Shown here in pieces: positions 16,868-26,972 of a stretch of 64,000 nucleotides of DNA. The stretch comes from Marivivens geojensis (GTDB lineage Bacteria > Pseudomonadota > Alphaproteobacteria > Rhodobacterales > Rhodobacteraceae): the NCBI RefSeq assembly GCF_023540835.1, contig NZ_JALKCU010000002.1:62001-126000 (forward strand). Reading direction: 5' to 3'. Positions within the stretch are counted from its first letter, which is position 1. Each line of letters begins with the position of its first letter. The notes under the pieces were generated by a model. It worked only from the letters and a program-made list of their open reading frames with translations. It ran no database searches and was not told the origin of the DNA. Position numbers and translations under genes: made by a program.

Positions 16868-19123
16868 TCACGTTTTCTGGTCTCGCGGTCCCGCCGCCAG
16901 CACAGGTAGATCAACAACAGCCATCGCGCCGAAATGGCCGGTGCCGTCATAGGTTTCAGCGTCCTCAAGTGTTAAAGTGCCGCCATGTTCTTCGATAATC
17001 TTGCGTACAATCGGCAGGCCAAGGCCTGTGCCCTTGTCGCGGGTGGTGACATAAGGTTCGAACAGTCGCGCACGATCTTCTGGCAATCCGATGCCATTGT
17101 CAGAAATGGTGATACGCGCCATTCCGCCATCGACAGCCATAGTCACGCGGATCTCTGGGATGAAATCAGAACCCATCTTTTCCTGACGTGTTTCAATGGC
17201 TTCACCAGCGTTTTTAATAAGGTTCGTAAGGGCCTGCCCAATCATAGTCTGATCAATTTCGGCATCCACTTGATCGGTTGGGATGCCGCTTACAAACTTA
17301 ACAGAAGGCTGGCCAACTTCTTGAAGTGAAACGGAATCTCTTAACAGCGTCACCAAATCGAAGGTCGTTTTGACAGGCTCTGGCATCCTTGCGAATTTGG
17401 AAAACTCATCCACGATGCGCCGCAAATCGCCCGTCTGCCGAACAATGACGTCCGTCATTTGTGTCAGGCTGTCGCTCTCGTCACCGACTTTGGGCCCGAA
17501 CTTACGTTTGATCCGTTCCGCAGACAATTGGATCGGCGTCAGCGGGTTCTTAATTTCATGCGCAATCCGCTGGGCGACATCACCCCAAGCTGCAGTTCGC
17601 TGAGCAGTCACGAGGTCGGTCACGTCGTCAAACGCCACAACATACCCTTCAAGCGCCGCTTCACCCTCACCTTGCATTTGCGCGCGCCGTGTACCCATTC
17701 GAACCAGCAAAGTCTCTTGTTTACCGGACCTTATTAGGTTCAACTGCTCTTGAACAACTTCGCGTCCTTCGGTGCGAAGGGCGTCAAACACGGGGCCAAA
17801 TTCTGGGACAGCGACCGATAGAGCGACATCTTTTTGCATGCTGTCGATATCGAGCAATCGACGCGCCGAGCGGTTAACAAAACTGATATTGCCATTTGGA
17901 TCGAGGCCAATAACCCCTGACGTAATCGACCCAAGCACAGAGTCGAACAACCGTCGGCGACCTTCGATCTGTTGGGTATTCTCCAACAACTCCGTGCGTT
18001 GCGCTTTAAGTTGCTCAGTCATCTTGTTGAAATCTCGACCTAATTGCGCGATTTCATCATCCCCAACGATCTCAGGAACACGCACATCTAAATCACCCTC
18101 GCCCACACGATGCGAGGCTGTCACGAGGCGTCCAACAGGACGTGCGAGGCGTTCCGCGAACCAAAGGCCAAGCCAAATAGCGGCAAGGATCAGGATAGAT
18201 GCGAACCCTAGGTAAACGAGGCCGAACTCAAAAAACAAACGTCCACGTTCGTTCTCTAACTGGTTGTAAAGGCCCACAGTTTGTTCAGTTTCGTCGAGTA
18301 GCGACAGGACGCTCCCGTCGACCGCGCGGCTCACATAGAGGTAACGATCAAGGTAACTCTCTAGCGGAATAACTATCCTAAATTCGTTGTTATCCCAGTC
18401 TTCGATCAACAGTTGGCCTTCGGCTTCGGCAACCTCAATCTCTTCGGGCGTAAGGCGTTCGAGGTCAAACTCGTAGGACCCCACGGCGCGGGCGCGGAAA
18501 TCCCCTGCACTATCAATCACAAACGCCTCAGTGAGGGTGCGGTCGATTTGCGGTTGAACGGCGGCGAGAGCCTCTCGGATTTGGCCATCGGTCATGAATG
18601 GTGTCGCTTGGCGTTTGAGGTTGAGATACCCAGCCAGAGCCTCTCCATCGCGCGTCAACTCACGGCGGTGTTCATCTTTATAGGCCTGCGCTGCGGAGAG
18701 TGAATTGTTCAGAACATTCCCGACGCGTTCCGAAAACCAACCCTCAAGGCCCATATTGATCGACAGAACCGCAAAAATGGCGACCATGACTGTTGGGATC
18801 AGCGCCAAGAGCGCGAAAACGCCAGTCAGTCGGAGGTGAAGCCGAGAGCCCGCCGAACGCGCGCGACGCGCTGCGACCATCTTGGCCACGCGTTGCATGA
18901 CGAGTGAAGCAACGACGAGGATATAAACAAAGTCAGCAAGCAAGACGAGACGCAGCGAATTATCCGCAGCGCCCTGATCTAGCGGTCCCAAAACAACAAA
19001 GGTTAGCGCCACAAGAGTTGGCCCCAAAAGAACCAATCCGAGTGTTGCAGCGTTCTGAACCGAACGCTTTCGTCTCCACCAGCTGAACTGGCTGAGAATT
19101 TGACCCAAGAGGGAGTGTTGCAC
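16868..19123 (-). CDS. ntrY: Membrane sensor histidine kinase NtrY
   Basis: A 751-residue inner-membrane kinase. Hydrophobic segments near residues 25-48, 55-75, 95-120 and 300-325 frame a periplasmic region of about 180 residues. They are followed by a HAMP linker (ARPVGRLVTASHRVGEGDLDVRVPE), a PAS domain (GVIGLDPNGNISFVNRSARRLL), the H-box [23 protein letters not shown] and the ATPase boxes (NLIKNAGEAI, DNGIGLPEDRARLFEPYVTTRDKGTGLGL). It phosphorylates NtrX, whose gene follows directly. A 92-base gap separates it from the end of ntrC, so a secondary promoter for ntrYX is possible. Confidence 0.95.
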   Translation of the reverse strand: MQHSLLGQILSQFSWWRRKRSVQNAATLGLVLLGPTLVALTFVVLGPLDQGAADNSLRLVLLADFVYILVVASLVMQRVAKMVAARRARSAGSRLHLRLTGVFALLALIPTVMVAIFAVLSINMGLEGWFSERVGNVLNNSLSAAQAYKDEHRRELTRDGEALAGYLNLKRQATPFMTDGQIREALAAVQPQIDRTLTEAFVIDSAGDFRARAVGSYEFDLERLTPEEIEVAEAEGQLLIEDWDNNEFRIVIPLESYLDRYLYVSRAVDGSVLSLLDETEQTVGLYNQLENERGRLFFEFGLVYLGFASILILAAIWLGLWFAERLARPVGRLVTASHRVGEGDLDVRVPEIVGDDEIAQLGRDFNKMTEQLKAQRTELLENTQQIEGRRRLFDSVLGSITSGVIGLDPNGNISFVNRSARRLLDIDSMQKDVALSVAVPEFGPVFDALRTEGREVVQEQLNLIRSGKQETLLVRMGTRRAQMQGEGEAALEGYVVAFDDVTDLVTAQRTAAWGDVAQRIAHEIKNPLTPIQLSAERIKRKFGPKVGDESDSLTQMTDVIVRQTGDLRRIVDEFSKFARMPEPVKTTFDLVTLLRDSVSLQEVGQPSVKFVSGIPTDQVDAEIDQTMIGQALTNLIKNAGEAIETRQEKMGSDFIPEIRVTMAVDGGMARITISDNGIGLPEDRARLFEPYVTTRDKGTGLGLPIVRKIIEEHGGTLTLEDAETYDGTGHFGAMAVVDLPVLAAGPRDQKT

Positions 19124-19215
19124 CCGCTCGTCCTGTAAAATGCGAGGTTTTCCTCGCTACCGCCTTATATGGTCAAAAGGTCATGCGACTCTTCCGCCAC
19201 TGTTGTGTGGCGAAT

Positions 19216-20580
19216 TTACATCAACTTACGGCGCCGTGTCACGCGGATATCGAGCTCGGTGATCTTCTTTCTGAGTGTATTTCGGTTTATCCCGAGAAGA
19301 TCAGCACATTTCGCCTGATTGCCACCAGTTGCATCCAGTGCAATCTCGATCAACGGCGTCTCAACCTCACGCAAAATACGCTGGTGCAGTCCCGGGGGCG
19401 GGAGAACGCCGCCATGCAGATCGAAATACCGACGCAGGTGTTTGTTCACCGAGGCCGAGAGTTTGTCGCCAGAGTCGCCACTGCGCAGCGGTTCCATAGC
19501 AGGTTGGTTGCTGAGGATCATCTCCATCTCACCGCGCGTGATTTCCTCCTCGGCAGCAGTCGCAACCAATCGGCGCATGGCATTTTCCAACTGGCGGACG
19601 TTTCCGGGCCAACTGTAGGCACGAGCCAGATCCAGTGCCCCTTGCGATAGTCGGCGCGCAGGCATGCCGTCACGTTCTGATTTCGACAGGAAATGTTCAG
19701 CAAGGATCGCAACGTCATCAACCCGTTCGCGAAGCGATGGAACGGCAATCGTCACGCCAGATAAGCGATAGAAAAGGTCCTCGCGGAATTCACCAGACTC
19801 CATGCGCGACATCAGGTCAATCTGGCTCGTCGCCATGATCCGTGGCGCGTTTTCGCCTAAGGCGTCTAGCATCCGCACAATCCGCGCTTGAGCGTCTTGG
19901 CTCAGGTCACCCACTTCATCAAAGAGGACCGATCCACCTTTGGCGCGTGCAATCACTGTGCTGGGCCCATCCATACCTTCGAGGTCAGAGGGCGCCACCA
20001 CAACAAAAGGCAGGCTCCGACGGTCGGAAAGGTCATGAATTGCACGGGCGATCAATGATTTACCCGTGCCACTTTCCCCCGTGATGAGCACAGGCAGTGG
20101 AGTGTTCATAACCCGAGCGACAAGCCGATAAAGCGCCTGCATCGCAGCTGTCCGACCCACGAGAGGCAAATCACCTGTCCGTTCGTCGCTGTCGATACGC
20201 GGAGATGGTGCGCGGCGTTTGACTTCCAGAGCTCGCGCCGAACGTTTCATCAGATCAGGTAGGTCGAACGGTTTCGGCAGATAATCATAGGCATCTGCCT
20301 CGGCCGCTTGGATTGCGGTCATGATCGTGTTCTGAGCCGAAATCACGATGACGGGCAGACCTGGGCGTAGCTCTGCAATCTTGGGCAGCTGCTCAAGGCC
20401 ATTGCCATCGGGCATGATCACGTCGGAAATAACCAGATCGCCCTTCCCTTCTTCGACCCAGCGCATCAGCGTCACGATCGACGACGTGGCGTGGACCTTA
20501 CAGCCAGCCCGCGTCAATGCTTGAGTCAAAACGGTGCGAATTGTGCGATCGTCATCGGCGACGAGGACTGTGCCGTCCAT
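19216..20580 (-). CDS. ntrC: Nitrogen regulation response regulator NtrC, GAFTGA-less type
   Basis: A 454-residue response regulator: receiver domain with phospho-acceptor Asp53 ([11 protein letters not shown]), AAA+ domain with Walker A GESGTGKS at 168-175 and Walker B VLFDEVGD near 218-225, and a C-terminal Fis helix-turn-helix ([20 protein letters not shown]). Between the Walker boxes the ELFGHEKGAFTGA segment of enteric NtrC is simply missing: the chain goes from [20 protein letters not shown] straight to Walker B. The same loss is known for Rhodobacter capsulatus NtrC, which activates the housekeeping (sigma-70) polymerase. It overlaps ntrB by one base. Confidence 0.96.
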   Translation of the reverse strand: MDGTVLVADDDRTIRTVLTQALTRAGCKVHATSSIVTLMRWVEEGKGDLVISDVIMPDGNGLEQLPKIAELRPGLPVIVISAQNTIMTAIQAAEADAYDYLPKPFDLPDLMKRSARALEVKRRAPSPRIDSDERTGDLPLVGRTAAMQALYRLVARVMNTPLPVLITGESGTGKSLIARAIHDLSDRRSLPFVVVAPSDLEGMDGPSTVIARAKGGSVLFDEVGDLSQDAQARIVRMLDALGENAPRIMATSQIDLMSRMESGEFREDLFYRLSGVTIAVPSLRERVDDVAILAEHFLSKSERDGMPARRLSQGALDLARAYSWPGNVRQLENAMRRLVATAAEEEITRGEMEMILSNQPAMEPLRSGDSGDKLSASVNKHLRRYFDLHGGVLPPPGLHQRILREVETPLIEIALDATGGNQAKCADLLGINRNTLRKKITELDIRVTRRRKLM

Positions 20581-21662
20581 TAGGTCTCTCCGTCAGTCAA
20601 TTGAAGGTCTTTGGGCGCAAGAGGTAGTGAAATGCGGAACAAGGTGCGTCCGGGGACCGAGTCCACCGAAATCCAACCGCCAACGTCGGCGATCAATTTC
20701 GACACCAGCGCAAGGCCAAGGCCTGTTCCGTTTTCTCGACCAGAAACAAAAGGTTCAAATACATCGGCTGCGATTTCGGGTGGCAGACCTGGGCCATCGT
20801 CGATCACTTCGATCTGAAGCGGTAGCCGTGCATGGGTGCCGTCAGGTCGACGCACGCGCAAAGACGGATCATAGAATGTCCGCAGACGAATGGTGCCACC
20901 CGCACTGCCCGCCTCAGAGGCGTTTTTCAGCAAGTTCAGAAACACTTGGAGCAACTGGTCCGCATCCGCCATCGTTTGGGGCAACGACGGATCATAGTCC
21001 TCGACGAACATCATATGCGCACCGAATCCGACAGACGCTGATTGCCGTGCACGATCCAAAATGTCGTGAATGTTGACAGGCTTGGCCACAGGTGGCCGAA
21101 GGTTCCCGAATTGCTCGACCTGCTCTAACAGTTTCACGATGCGGCGGCATTCATCGACGATCAGGTCGGTCATTTCCTGATCCTCTGAGTTGAGGTTCAT
21201 CGACAACAACTGTGCCGCACCCGTGATCCCCGCCAGCGGGTTCTTGATCTCGTGCGCCAGCATCTCTGCCATACCAATCGCGGACTTCGCGGCCTTTCCC
21301 GACGACGTGTTGATCGTCATGCGGCTCGCGATTTCGCGCGGCGAAATCATCATCACCATCTGGTCGTCGGTGCCTTGAAGTGGCGAAAACTGGATGTTGC
21401 ATTGCATCGGCGGGCGTTCACCCGACCCAACATCTATGTCGTTTACAAAGAGTGACGTCTTGTATTTTCGCGCCCGCTCAAAGGCTTCTTCGATCGGCGC
21501 ATCGATCATCACCTTTTCCCAGACATTCGAACCCGTCAGTGCTTTGGACGACAGGTTGAGGAAACTCTCAGCGGCGGGGTTGCTGTCGAGGATTGTGTCA
21601 TCTCCACCCAGCAACAAGGCCGGAACAGGCAGCGAATTCCAAAGGTTTTGATCATTGATCAT
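20580..21662 (-). CDS. ntrB: Nitrogen regulation sensor histidine kinase NtrB
   Basis: A 360-residue cytoplasmic kinase without membrane segments. It has an N-terminal PAS domain (residues about 5-110), the H-box [22 protein letters not shown] and the ATP-binding boxes [10 protein letters not shown] and [18 protein letters not shown]. It phosphorylates or dephosphorylates NtrC according to nitrogen status, relayed by PII proteins; no PII gene is in this window. Its start overlaps the dusB stop by ATGA (21659-21662), so dusB-ntrB-ntrC is one unit, matching the classical nifR3-ntrB-ntrC operon of Rhodobacter. Confidence 0.96.
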   Translation of the reverse strand: MINDQNLWNSLPVPALLLGGDDTILDSNPAAESFLNLSSKALTGSNVWEKVMIDAPIEEAFERARKYKTSLFVNDIDVGSGERPPMQCNIQFSPLQGTDDQMVMMISPREIASRMTINTSSGKAAKSAIGMAEMLAHEIKNPLAGITGAAQLLSMNLNSEDQEMTDLIVDECRRIVKLLEQVEQFGNLRPPVAKPVNIHDILDRARQSASVGFGAHMMFVEDYDPSLPQTMADADQLLQVFLNLLKNASEAGSAGGTIRLRTFYDPSLRVRRPDGTHARLPLQIEVIDDGPGLPPEIAADVFEPFVSGRENGTGLGLALVSKLIADVGGWISVDSVPGRTLFRISLPLAPKDLQLTDGET

Positions 21663-22657
21663 GCTGCACGTCTTTCCATGTCACATAGCGCGTCTGGCAA
21701 AAGACGCAGTACCTGTTCGGGTGATTTTTCTGTCAGCACCGCGCGTCGAAGTTCTGCGCTCGGTGCGGCTTGATCCATGTACCAACCCAGGTGTTTCCGC
21801 GCGACGCGCCCGCCAAGGTCGACCCCGTAAAATGACAGGATCGCCTCGTAATGTTTTGAAACCAATTCAATAAATTCCGAAATGGTCGGCGTTTCTGGGG
21901 CCTTTGTGCCAGAAAGGTCTGCCGCGACTTGCGCGAGAACCCATGGCCGCCCTTGGGCGCCTCGTCCGATCATCACGCCGTCTGCCCCCGACCGATCGAG
22001 CGCTTCTTTGGCCGATGCGGTGTCGATAATGTCACCATTTGCAATTACGGGGATCGTCACCGCATCTTTGACAGCACGGATCGCATCCCAATCGGCTTTG
22101 CCTTTGTAAAACTGGCAGCGCGTGCGGCCGTGGATCGTAATCATCTGGATCCCAGCGTCTTCGGCCCGTTTGGCGAGCGTAGGTGCATTCAAAAGCGCAT
22201 CGTCCCAGCCCAAGCGAGTTTTCAACGTCACAGGTACGGAAACCGCGTCCACGACTGCCTCAATCAATGTGAGCGCGTGGTCCAAATCCTTCAGCAAGGC
22301 AGAACCTGAATAGCCGTTGGTCACCTTTTTCGCGGGACAGCCCATGTTGATATCGATCATCCGTGCACCGTTTGCTTCGATCAAACGTGCGGCTTCTGAC
22401 ATCCAGTAGGCTTCGCGCCCTGCGATCTGCACGGCGGTATTGGCCTGATCGTATCCCAGTTCGGCCTTTTCACGGACACCAGGTTTCGCTTGGATCATTT
22501 CCTGACTGGCGACCATTTCGGACACGACCCAACCTACGCCAAATTCACCCACCAACTGGCGAAACGGCAGGTCTGTAATCCCCGCAAGCGGAGCCAGCGC
22601 CACTGTCGGCGACAGGGCCACATCGCCAATCAATAAGGAATCGTTCCGATCCACCAA
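21659..22657 (-). CDS. dusB: tRNA-dihydrouridine synthase DusB (NifR3 family)
   Basis: A 332-residue flavoenzyme that reduces specific uridines of tRNA to dihydrouridine. The FMN-binding TIM barrel opens with LAPLAGITDLPFR, and the catalytic cysteine lies in MGCPAKKVTNGYSGSALL near residues 105-122; the R-x-C-x-F/Y segment HGRTRCQFYKG and the phosphate loop ANGDI and GVMIGRGAQGRPW are present. It is the first gene of the ntr operon, as nifR3 is in Rhodobacter and many proteobacteria. The 189-base gap to ispDF must contain divergent promoters; I see no convincing box. Confidence 0.95.
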   Translation of the reverse strand: MVDRNDSLLIGDVALSPTVALAPLAGITDLPFRQLVGEFGVGWVVSEMVASQEMIQAKPGVREKAELGYDQANTAVQIAGREAYWMSEAARLIEANGARMIDINMGCPAKKVTNGYSGSALLKDLDHALTLIEAVVDAVSVPVTLKTRLGWDDALLNAPTLAKRAEDAGIQMITIHGRTRCQFYKGKADWDAIRAVKDAVTIPVIANGDIIDTASAKEALDRSGADGVMIGRGAQGRPWVLAQVAADLSGTKAPETPTISEFIELVSKHYEAILSFYGVDLGGRVARKHLGWYMDQAAPSAELRRAVLTEKSPEQVLRLLPDALCDMERRAA

Positions 22658-22846
22658 TTTTGCCTATTTGTTGAGCGTTCGATCTTGATCTAGCCATTTC
22701 GCACCAAACTCACAATGAAATCAGCGATACTATTTAGGCATTTGCGTGTTGATGCTTAATTTTTAATCAAAACGCCTGCAAAGCTATCATGGTTTGCGCG
22801 ACCCGCTTGAGACGCTTAAGACTGCGTAAAACGAACCGAGGTTTTA

Positions 22847-23968
22847 ATGACGACAGCAGCATTGATTGTGGCGGCGGGACGCGGTGTCAGAGCGGGCGGT
22901 GACATCCCCAAGCAATGGCGAAGCATCGCAGGTGAGATGATCCTCACGCGGTCCATTGCACGGTTCTCTGGCTGCGATCTGGTTGTCATTGTTCTTCATC
23001 CCGATGACATGCATCGCGCTGATGAATTAAAGGGGTGCCGCTGTGTTTCTGGTGGCGCGACCCGCGCTGCCTCTGTTCGTGCGGGGCTAGAGGCGATGGC
23101 AGACACGGCCCCAGACTACGTATTGATTCACGATGCAGCGCGTCCCTTGGTGCCCCACGCGGTCATTGATCGAGTTGTTGGCGCCCTGACCACCCACCCC
23201 GCGGCAGCACCAGCACTTGCGGTCACCGATGCCCTCTGGCGCGGGGATGCCGGAACCGTCATTGGAACGCAGGATCGCAACGGTCTATATCGTGCGCAAA
23301 CGCCCCAAGGGTTTCACTATAATGCAATCCTAGCCGCCCATCGCGACTTAGTCGGAGACGCTGCCGATGATGTGGAGGTCGCACGACGGGCTGGGCTTGA
23401 CGTTGCCATCGTGGCGGGCGACGAGACGAACATTAAAATCACGGCTCCCGAGGATTTTGCGAGAGCCGAAGCAATACTGAGGGCCGACATGGATATTCGC
23501 ACAGGCAACGGGTTTGACGTTCACGCTTTTGAAGACGGCGATCATGTCTGGCTCTGCGGCGTGAAAATCCCTCATGACAAGGCCCTCAAGGGTCATTCGG
23601 ATGCGGACGTTGGGATGCATGCGGTAACGGATGCGATCTACGGCGCGCTCGGCATGGGCGACATCGGCCAACATTTCCCGCCCTCCGATCCACAATGGAA
23701 GGGTGCCGCCAGCTATATTTTCTTAGAACACGCCTGCGCCTTGGCGCGTGAAAATGGTTTTACGATCACTCATGTCGATTGCACGCTGATCTGCGAACGA
23801 CCCAAGGTCGGGCCACACGCTGCGGCGATGAAGGCTGAAATGGCGCGGATTATGGCCCTTGATGAAACGCGTGTCAGCGTTAAGGCGACGACTTCAGAGC
23901 GGCTCGGCTTTACAGGTCGCGAAGAAGGCATCGCATCCATTGCAACAGCAACATTGGTGAAACTATGA
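22847..23968 (+). CDS. ispDF: Bifunctional MEP cytidylyltransferase / MECDP synthase IspDF
   Basis: A natural fusion of two enzymes of the non-mevalonate isoprenoid pathway, 373 residues. Residues 1-215 are IspD: the nucleotide loop is [16 protein letters not shown], followed by [10 protein letters not shown] and [12 protein letters not shown]. Residues 216-373 are IspF, with metal-site motifs GFDVHAF and [15 protein letters not shown]. The fusion is common in alphaproteobacteria. A GAGG site lies six bases before the ATG. Its stop overlaps the pgpA start (ATGA at 23965-23968), so it leads a three-gene operon joining isoprenoid and phospholipid synthesis. Confidence 0.96.
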   Translation: MTTAALIVAAGRGVRAGGDIPKQWRSIAGEMILTRSIARFSGCDLVVIVLHPDDMHRADELKGCRCVSGGATRAASVRAGLEAMADTAPDYVLIHDAARPLVPHAVIDRVVGALTTHPAAAPALAVTDALWRGDAGTVIGTQDRNGLYRAQTPQGFHYNAILAAHRDLVGDAADDVEVARRAGLDVAIVAGDETNIKITAPEDFARAEAILRADMDIRTGNGFDVHAFEDGDHVWLCGVKIPHDKALKGHSDADVGMHAVTDAIYGALGMGDIGQHFPPSDPQWKGAASYIFLEHACALARENGFTITHVDCTLICERPKVGPHAAAMKAEMARIMALDETRVSVKATTSERLGFTGREEGIASIATATLVKL

Positions 23969-24462
23969 AAGAACTCGCTCGTTTAGCTGTCACAGTCTTT
24001 TACGTCGGCCTTCTGCGCCCCGCCCCTGGCACATGGGGTTCTTTGGCTGCCTTGCCCTTTGCTTGGGCGATTTATCAAATTGGTGGCGTTTGGTTCTTTG
24101 CTTTCGCGATTGTCGCTGGGTTTATCAAGGGACTGTATTTCACGAACATATACATCGACGGCAAAGAAGATCACGACCCGTCCGAGGTCGTCATCGACGA
24201 AGTTATCGGACAATGGATCGCACTAGCACCCGTGATCTATGGCGCCTCAATGATGAACATTGACGTGACGCGCCTCTGGCCAGGTTGGGTTTGCGCGTTC
24301 ATATTCTTCCGCCTGTTCGACATCACAAAACCGGGCCCTGTTGGTTGGGCAGATCGCAAAGGTGGCGCGATGGGCGTTATGCTTGACGATGTGATTGCGG
24401 GTGTCTTTGCCGCTATCGTGACGATCGGCTTTGCTGCGCTGTTTCATTTGGTGCTGATGTGA
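23965..24462 (+). CDS. pgpA: Phosphatidylglycerophosphatase A
   Basis: A 165-residue membrane enzyme that dephosphorylates phosphatidylglycerol phosphate to phosphatidylglycerol. The N-terminal [13 protein letters not shown] motif and the acidic [18 protein letters not shown] motif near residues 70-88 are the PgpA hallmarks. Three to four hydrophobic segments place it in the inner membrane. It is coupled to ispDF and to the CinA-like gene by four-base overlaps at both ends. Confidence 0.93.
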   Translation: MKELARLAVTVFYVGLLRPAPGTWGSLAALPFAWAIYQIGGVWFFAFAIVAGFIKGLYFTNIYIDGKEDHDPSEVVIDEVIGQWIALAPVIYGASMMNIDVTRLWPGWVCAFIFFRLFDITKPGPVGWADRKGGAMGVMLDDVIAGVFAAIVTIGFAALFHLVLM

Positions 24463-24938
24463 GCCGCACTGCACGGCTTCTTGAAATCGCACGCGCAAAA
24501 GGCATCGTCATTGCCACAGCCGAGAGCTGTACGGGCGGCATGGTGTCGGCGGCGATCACGGACATTGCAGGCAGTTCGGCAATCTTTGATCGGGGTTTTG
24601 TCACCTACACCAACGACGCTAAAATCGCGATGTTGAGTGTGTCAGCGCAGACATTGGATGCCTTTGGCGCAGTGAGTGAACAGGTCGCGGATGAGATGTG
24701 CCGCGGCGCGCTTATCCATTCTAACGCAACACTTGCTGTATCGATCACAGGGATCGCTGGACCCGGAGGGTCCGACTATAAACCCGAAGGTCGTGTTTGT
24801 TTTGGGATCACCAACGGCACAACAACGCGGACCGAAACCATTGAGTTTGGCGCCTTGGGCCGTGAAAACGTGCGTCTTGCCGCTCGGGATCATGCGCTTG
24901 ATCTCTTACTCAAAGCCGCAGATTCACCATTGCCCTGA
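24459..24938 (+). CDS. CinA C-terminal domain protein, probable NMN deamidase (PncC type)
   Basis: A 159-residue stand-alone CinA_C domain, not the full CinA. The family amidase converts nicotinamide mononucleotide to nicotinic acid mononucleotide in NAD recycling. Motifs are ATAESCTGGMVSAAITDIAGSS near residues 16-38 and SITGIAGPGG near 95-104, as in E. coli PncC. The start is a GTG at 24459 that overlaps the pgpA stop (GTGA). It ends the ispDF-pgpA-cinA operon. The competence role in the name comes from Gram-positive relatives and should not be transferred. Confidence 0.9.
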   Translation: MSRTARLLEIARAKGIVIATAESCTGGMVSAAITDIAGSSAIFDRGFVTYTNDAKIAMLSVSAQTLDAFGAVSEQVADEMCRGALIHSNATLAVSITGIAGPGGSDYKPEGRVCFGITNGTTTRTETIEFGALGRENVRLAARDHALDLLLKAADSPLP

Positions 24939-25092
24939 TTTTAATCTTACTGCTCCGTGTGTGCCTAATATTTAATCATTTGCAAAACTGCTGAATATTT
25001 TATCACGATAATCGGCAATTGCGCCTTTCCTAAGCACTTCGACTCCTGCCTTTGCCCACCATCAACGGGAATTCCCAATTCTGGAGGGGACA

Positions 25093-26253
25093 ATGAACGG
25101 AGCGGATACCGCCTGGATTCTTGTGGCCACTGCGCTTGTGTTATTCATGACACTGCCGGGCCTTGCACTGTTTTATGGGGGCCTTGTCCGCGCCCGTAAC
25201 GTACTTAGCGTGTTCATGCACTGCTTCGCAGTCGCCTGTCTGATGAGCATTCTTTGGCTCGTCGCTGGTTACTCTATCGCATTTGGCGGCGAAGGCGCAT
25301 TCTGGGGCGGCCTGTCGAAGATGTTCCTCGCTGGCGTTGATGCTGACACAGTATCGGGCACCATCCCCGAAGTGCTGTTCTTTGCCTTCCAGATGACTTT
25401 CGCGATCATCACCCCTGCCCTGATTATCGGCGCATATGTAGAACGTATCGGCTTTGGGTTCGTTCTGGCGTTCTCTGCGGCTTGGATGTTGCTGATCTAT
25501 GCACCCGTCACCCACTGGATCTGGGGCGGTGGTTTCCTTGCTCAGATGGGCACTGTCGATTTTGCAGGTGGCATCGTGGTTCACGAAACCGCTGGCCTTG
25601 CAGCGCTCCTTCTCGCGCTAGTCCTCGGTCCACGCAAAACAAAACACACGCCGCCACATAATCCGGGCCTCGTGTTCATCGGCGCAGGCATGCTTTGGGT
25701 TGGCTGGTTTGGCTTTAACGGCGGTTCAGCTTTGGCCGCAAACGGTTCGGCTGCAATGGCGATCACGGTGACCCACCTCTCGGCCGCGACAGCTTCGCTG
25801 TCTTGGGCACTATGGGAACGCATCAAATTCGGCCGCGCCTCGCTTGTCTCTATTGTGACGGGTTCGATTGCAGGTCTTGCATCGATCACCCCCGCGGCTG
25901 GCTCTGTCGGTCCTGTTGAGGCCCTGATCATCGGCGCTATCGCTGGCATCCTCTGCCAAGAAGCCGTTGTCCTGATCCGTGACAAACTGAAAATCGACGA
26001 CTCGCTCGACGTATTCGCTGTTCACGGTATCGGCGGTATCTTCGGCACGATCATGCTTGCTGTCTTTGGCGCTGCCACATGGACCGCTCAGCTAGGCGCT
26101 CTTGCAATCGTCGGTATCTTTACCGTCGTTGGCACGCTGATCATTATTTACGTGGTTAAACTGATCTTCCCGATCCGCGTTGATCTTGAGACCGAGACGA
26201 ATGGCCTCGACCTCTCCGTTCACGGAGAACGCGCCTACGAACTGAACTCCTAA
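25093..26253 (+). CDS. amtB: Ammonium transporter (Amt family)
   Basis: A 386-residue inner-membrane ammonium channel with about 11 membrane segments. The family opening DTAWILVATALVLFMTLPGLALFYGGLVR is present, as are THWIWGGGFLAQMG, DFAGGIVVHETAGLAALLLAL and the C-terminal pore histidine in VFAVHGIGGIFGTI. There is no clear signal peptide, as in the shorter Amt type. A glnK gene usually sits beside amtB; none is found here on either side. The gene has GGAGGGG upstream of its ATG. NtrC control is likely from context, but I found no convincing NtrC site in the 154-base upstream gap. Confidence 0.94.
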   Translation: MNGADTAWILVATALVLFMTLPGLALFYGGLVRARNVLSVFMHCFAVACLMSILWLVAGYSIAFGGEGAFWGGLSKMFLAGVDADTVSGTIPEVLFFAFQMTFAIITPALIIGAYVERIGFGFVLAFSAAWMLLIYAPVTHWIWGGGFLAQMGTVDFAGGIVVHETAGLAALLLALVLGPRKTKHTPPHNPGLVFIGAGMLWVGWFGFNGGSALAANGSAAMAITVTHLSAATASLSWALWERIKFGRASLVSIVTGSIAGLASITPAAGSVGPVEALIIGAIAGILCQEAVVLIRDKLKIDDSLDVFAVHGIGGIFGTIMLAVFGAATWTAQLGALAIVGIFTVVGTLIIIYVVKLIFPIRVDLETETNGLDLSVHGERAYELNS

Positions 26254-26261
26254 AACGATCA

Positions 26262-26284
26262 GGGGGCCCGCGTGGCCCCCTTTT
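26262..26284 (+). terminator. Rho-independent terminator after amtB
   Basis: GGGGGCC, loop CGCGT and GGCCCCC are followed by TTTT, nine bases past the amtB stop and just before the convergent hpt stop. On the opposite strand no T tract follows the stem, so it serves amtB rather than hpt. Confidence 0.85.
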
Positions 26285-26287
26285 CAT

Positions 26288-26830
26288 TTAGTCCTGTACG
26301 AATTTCACCGACCCAATAAACGGCAAATTTCGGTTCCGCTGGGCAAAGTCGATGCCGTAGCCGACAACGAATTCATCAGGGATTTCAAACCCAGTCCAAT
26401 CCGCCTTAAACGGCACCTCGCGACGCGCTGGTTTATCCAAGAGCGCAATCGTTCGAAGCCGCGCTGGTTTGCGGGTTTTGAGGTACTCAGTCACCTTGGA
26501 CAGAGTATGACCTGTGTCGATGATGTCCTCGACTACCAGAACATCGCGACCTTCAATCTGACCGCGTAGGTCTTTGAGGATGCGGACCTCTCGGCTGCTC
26601 TCCATACCGTCGCCGTAGGACGATGCCTCAAGGAAATCGACCTCAATCGGCAGTCCAATCTCGCGCACCAAATCCGCGATAAACACGAACGACCCGCGCA
26701 AAAGCCCAACGACAACCAGTTTGTCAGTGTCTGCGAACTCTGTCTCAATCACCTTGGCGAGGGCTTCGATACGGGCGGCAATGGCCTTTGCGGAAATCAT
26801 CTCGTCAATGACATAAGGACGGTTGGGCAT
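26288..26830 (-). CDS. hpt: Hypoxanthine phosphoribosyltransferase
   Basis: A 180-residue purine-salvage enzyme that joins hypoxanthine (or guanine) to PRPP. The PRPP-binding signature [17 protein letters not shown] lies near residues 97-113, preceded by [18 protein letters not shown] and followed by [22 protein letters not shown], which are typical of bacterial HPRT. It is a single gene, divergent from the RatA-like gene and convergent with amtB. Confidence 0.94.
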   Translation of the reverse strand: MPNRPYVIDEMISAKAIAARIEALAKVIETEFADTDKLVVVGLLRGSFVFIADLVREIGLPIEVDFLEASSYGDGMESSREVRILKDLRGQIEGRDVLVVEDIIDTGHTLSKVTEYLKTRKPARLRTIALLDKPARREVPFKADWTGFEIPDEFVVGYGIDFAQRNRNLPFIGSVKFVQD

Positions 26831-26972
26831 CGGTTTCTCCGTTAGTTATGCCTCTTTGTCTGAAAACAGTCCGCCTATGTCAAAGTCGATTTTGACTATG
26901 TGGCGAAATGGCCCTCTTGCATCGCGGGCCATGGTCCGTAAGTAAAGACGCGATAAAACCGATGAGGCCACA

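Noticed and set aside
24939-25092. Sigma-54 -24/-12 promoter or NtrC site for amtB
   Set aside because: No GG-N10-GC element with the right context and no TGCACC/GGTGCA pair; the NtrC type seen here would not use sigma-54 in any case.
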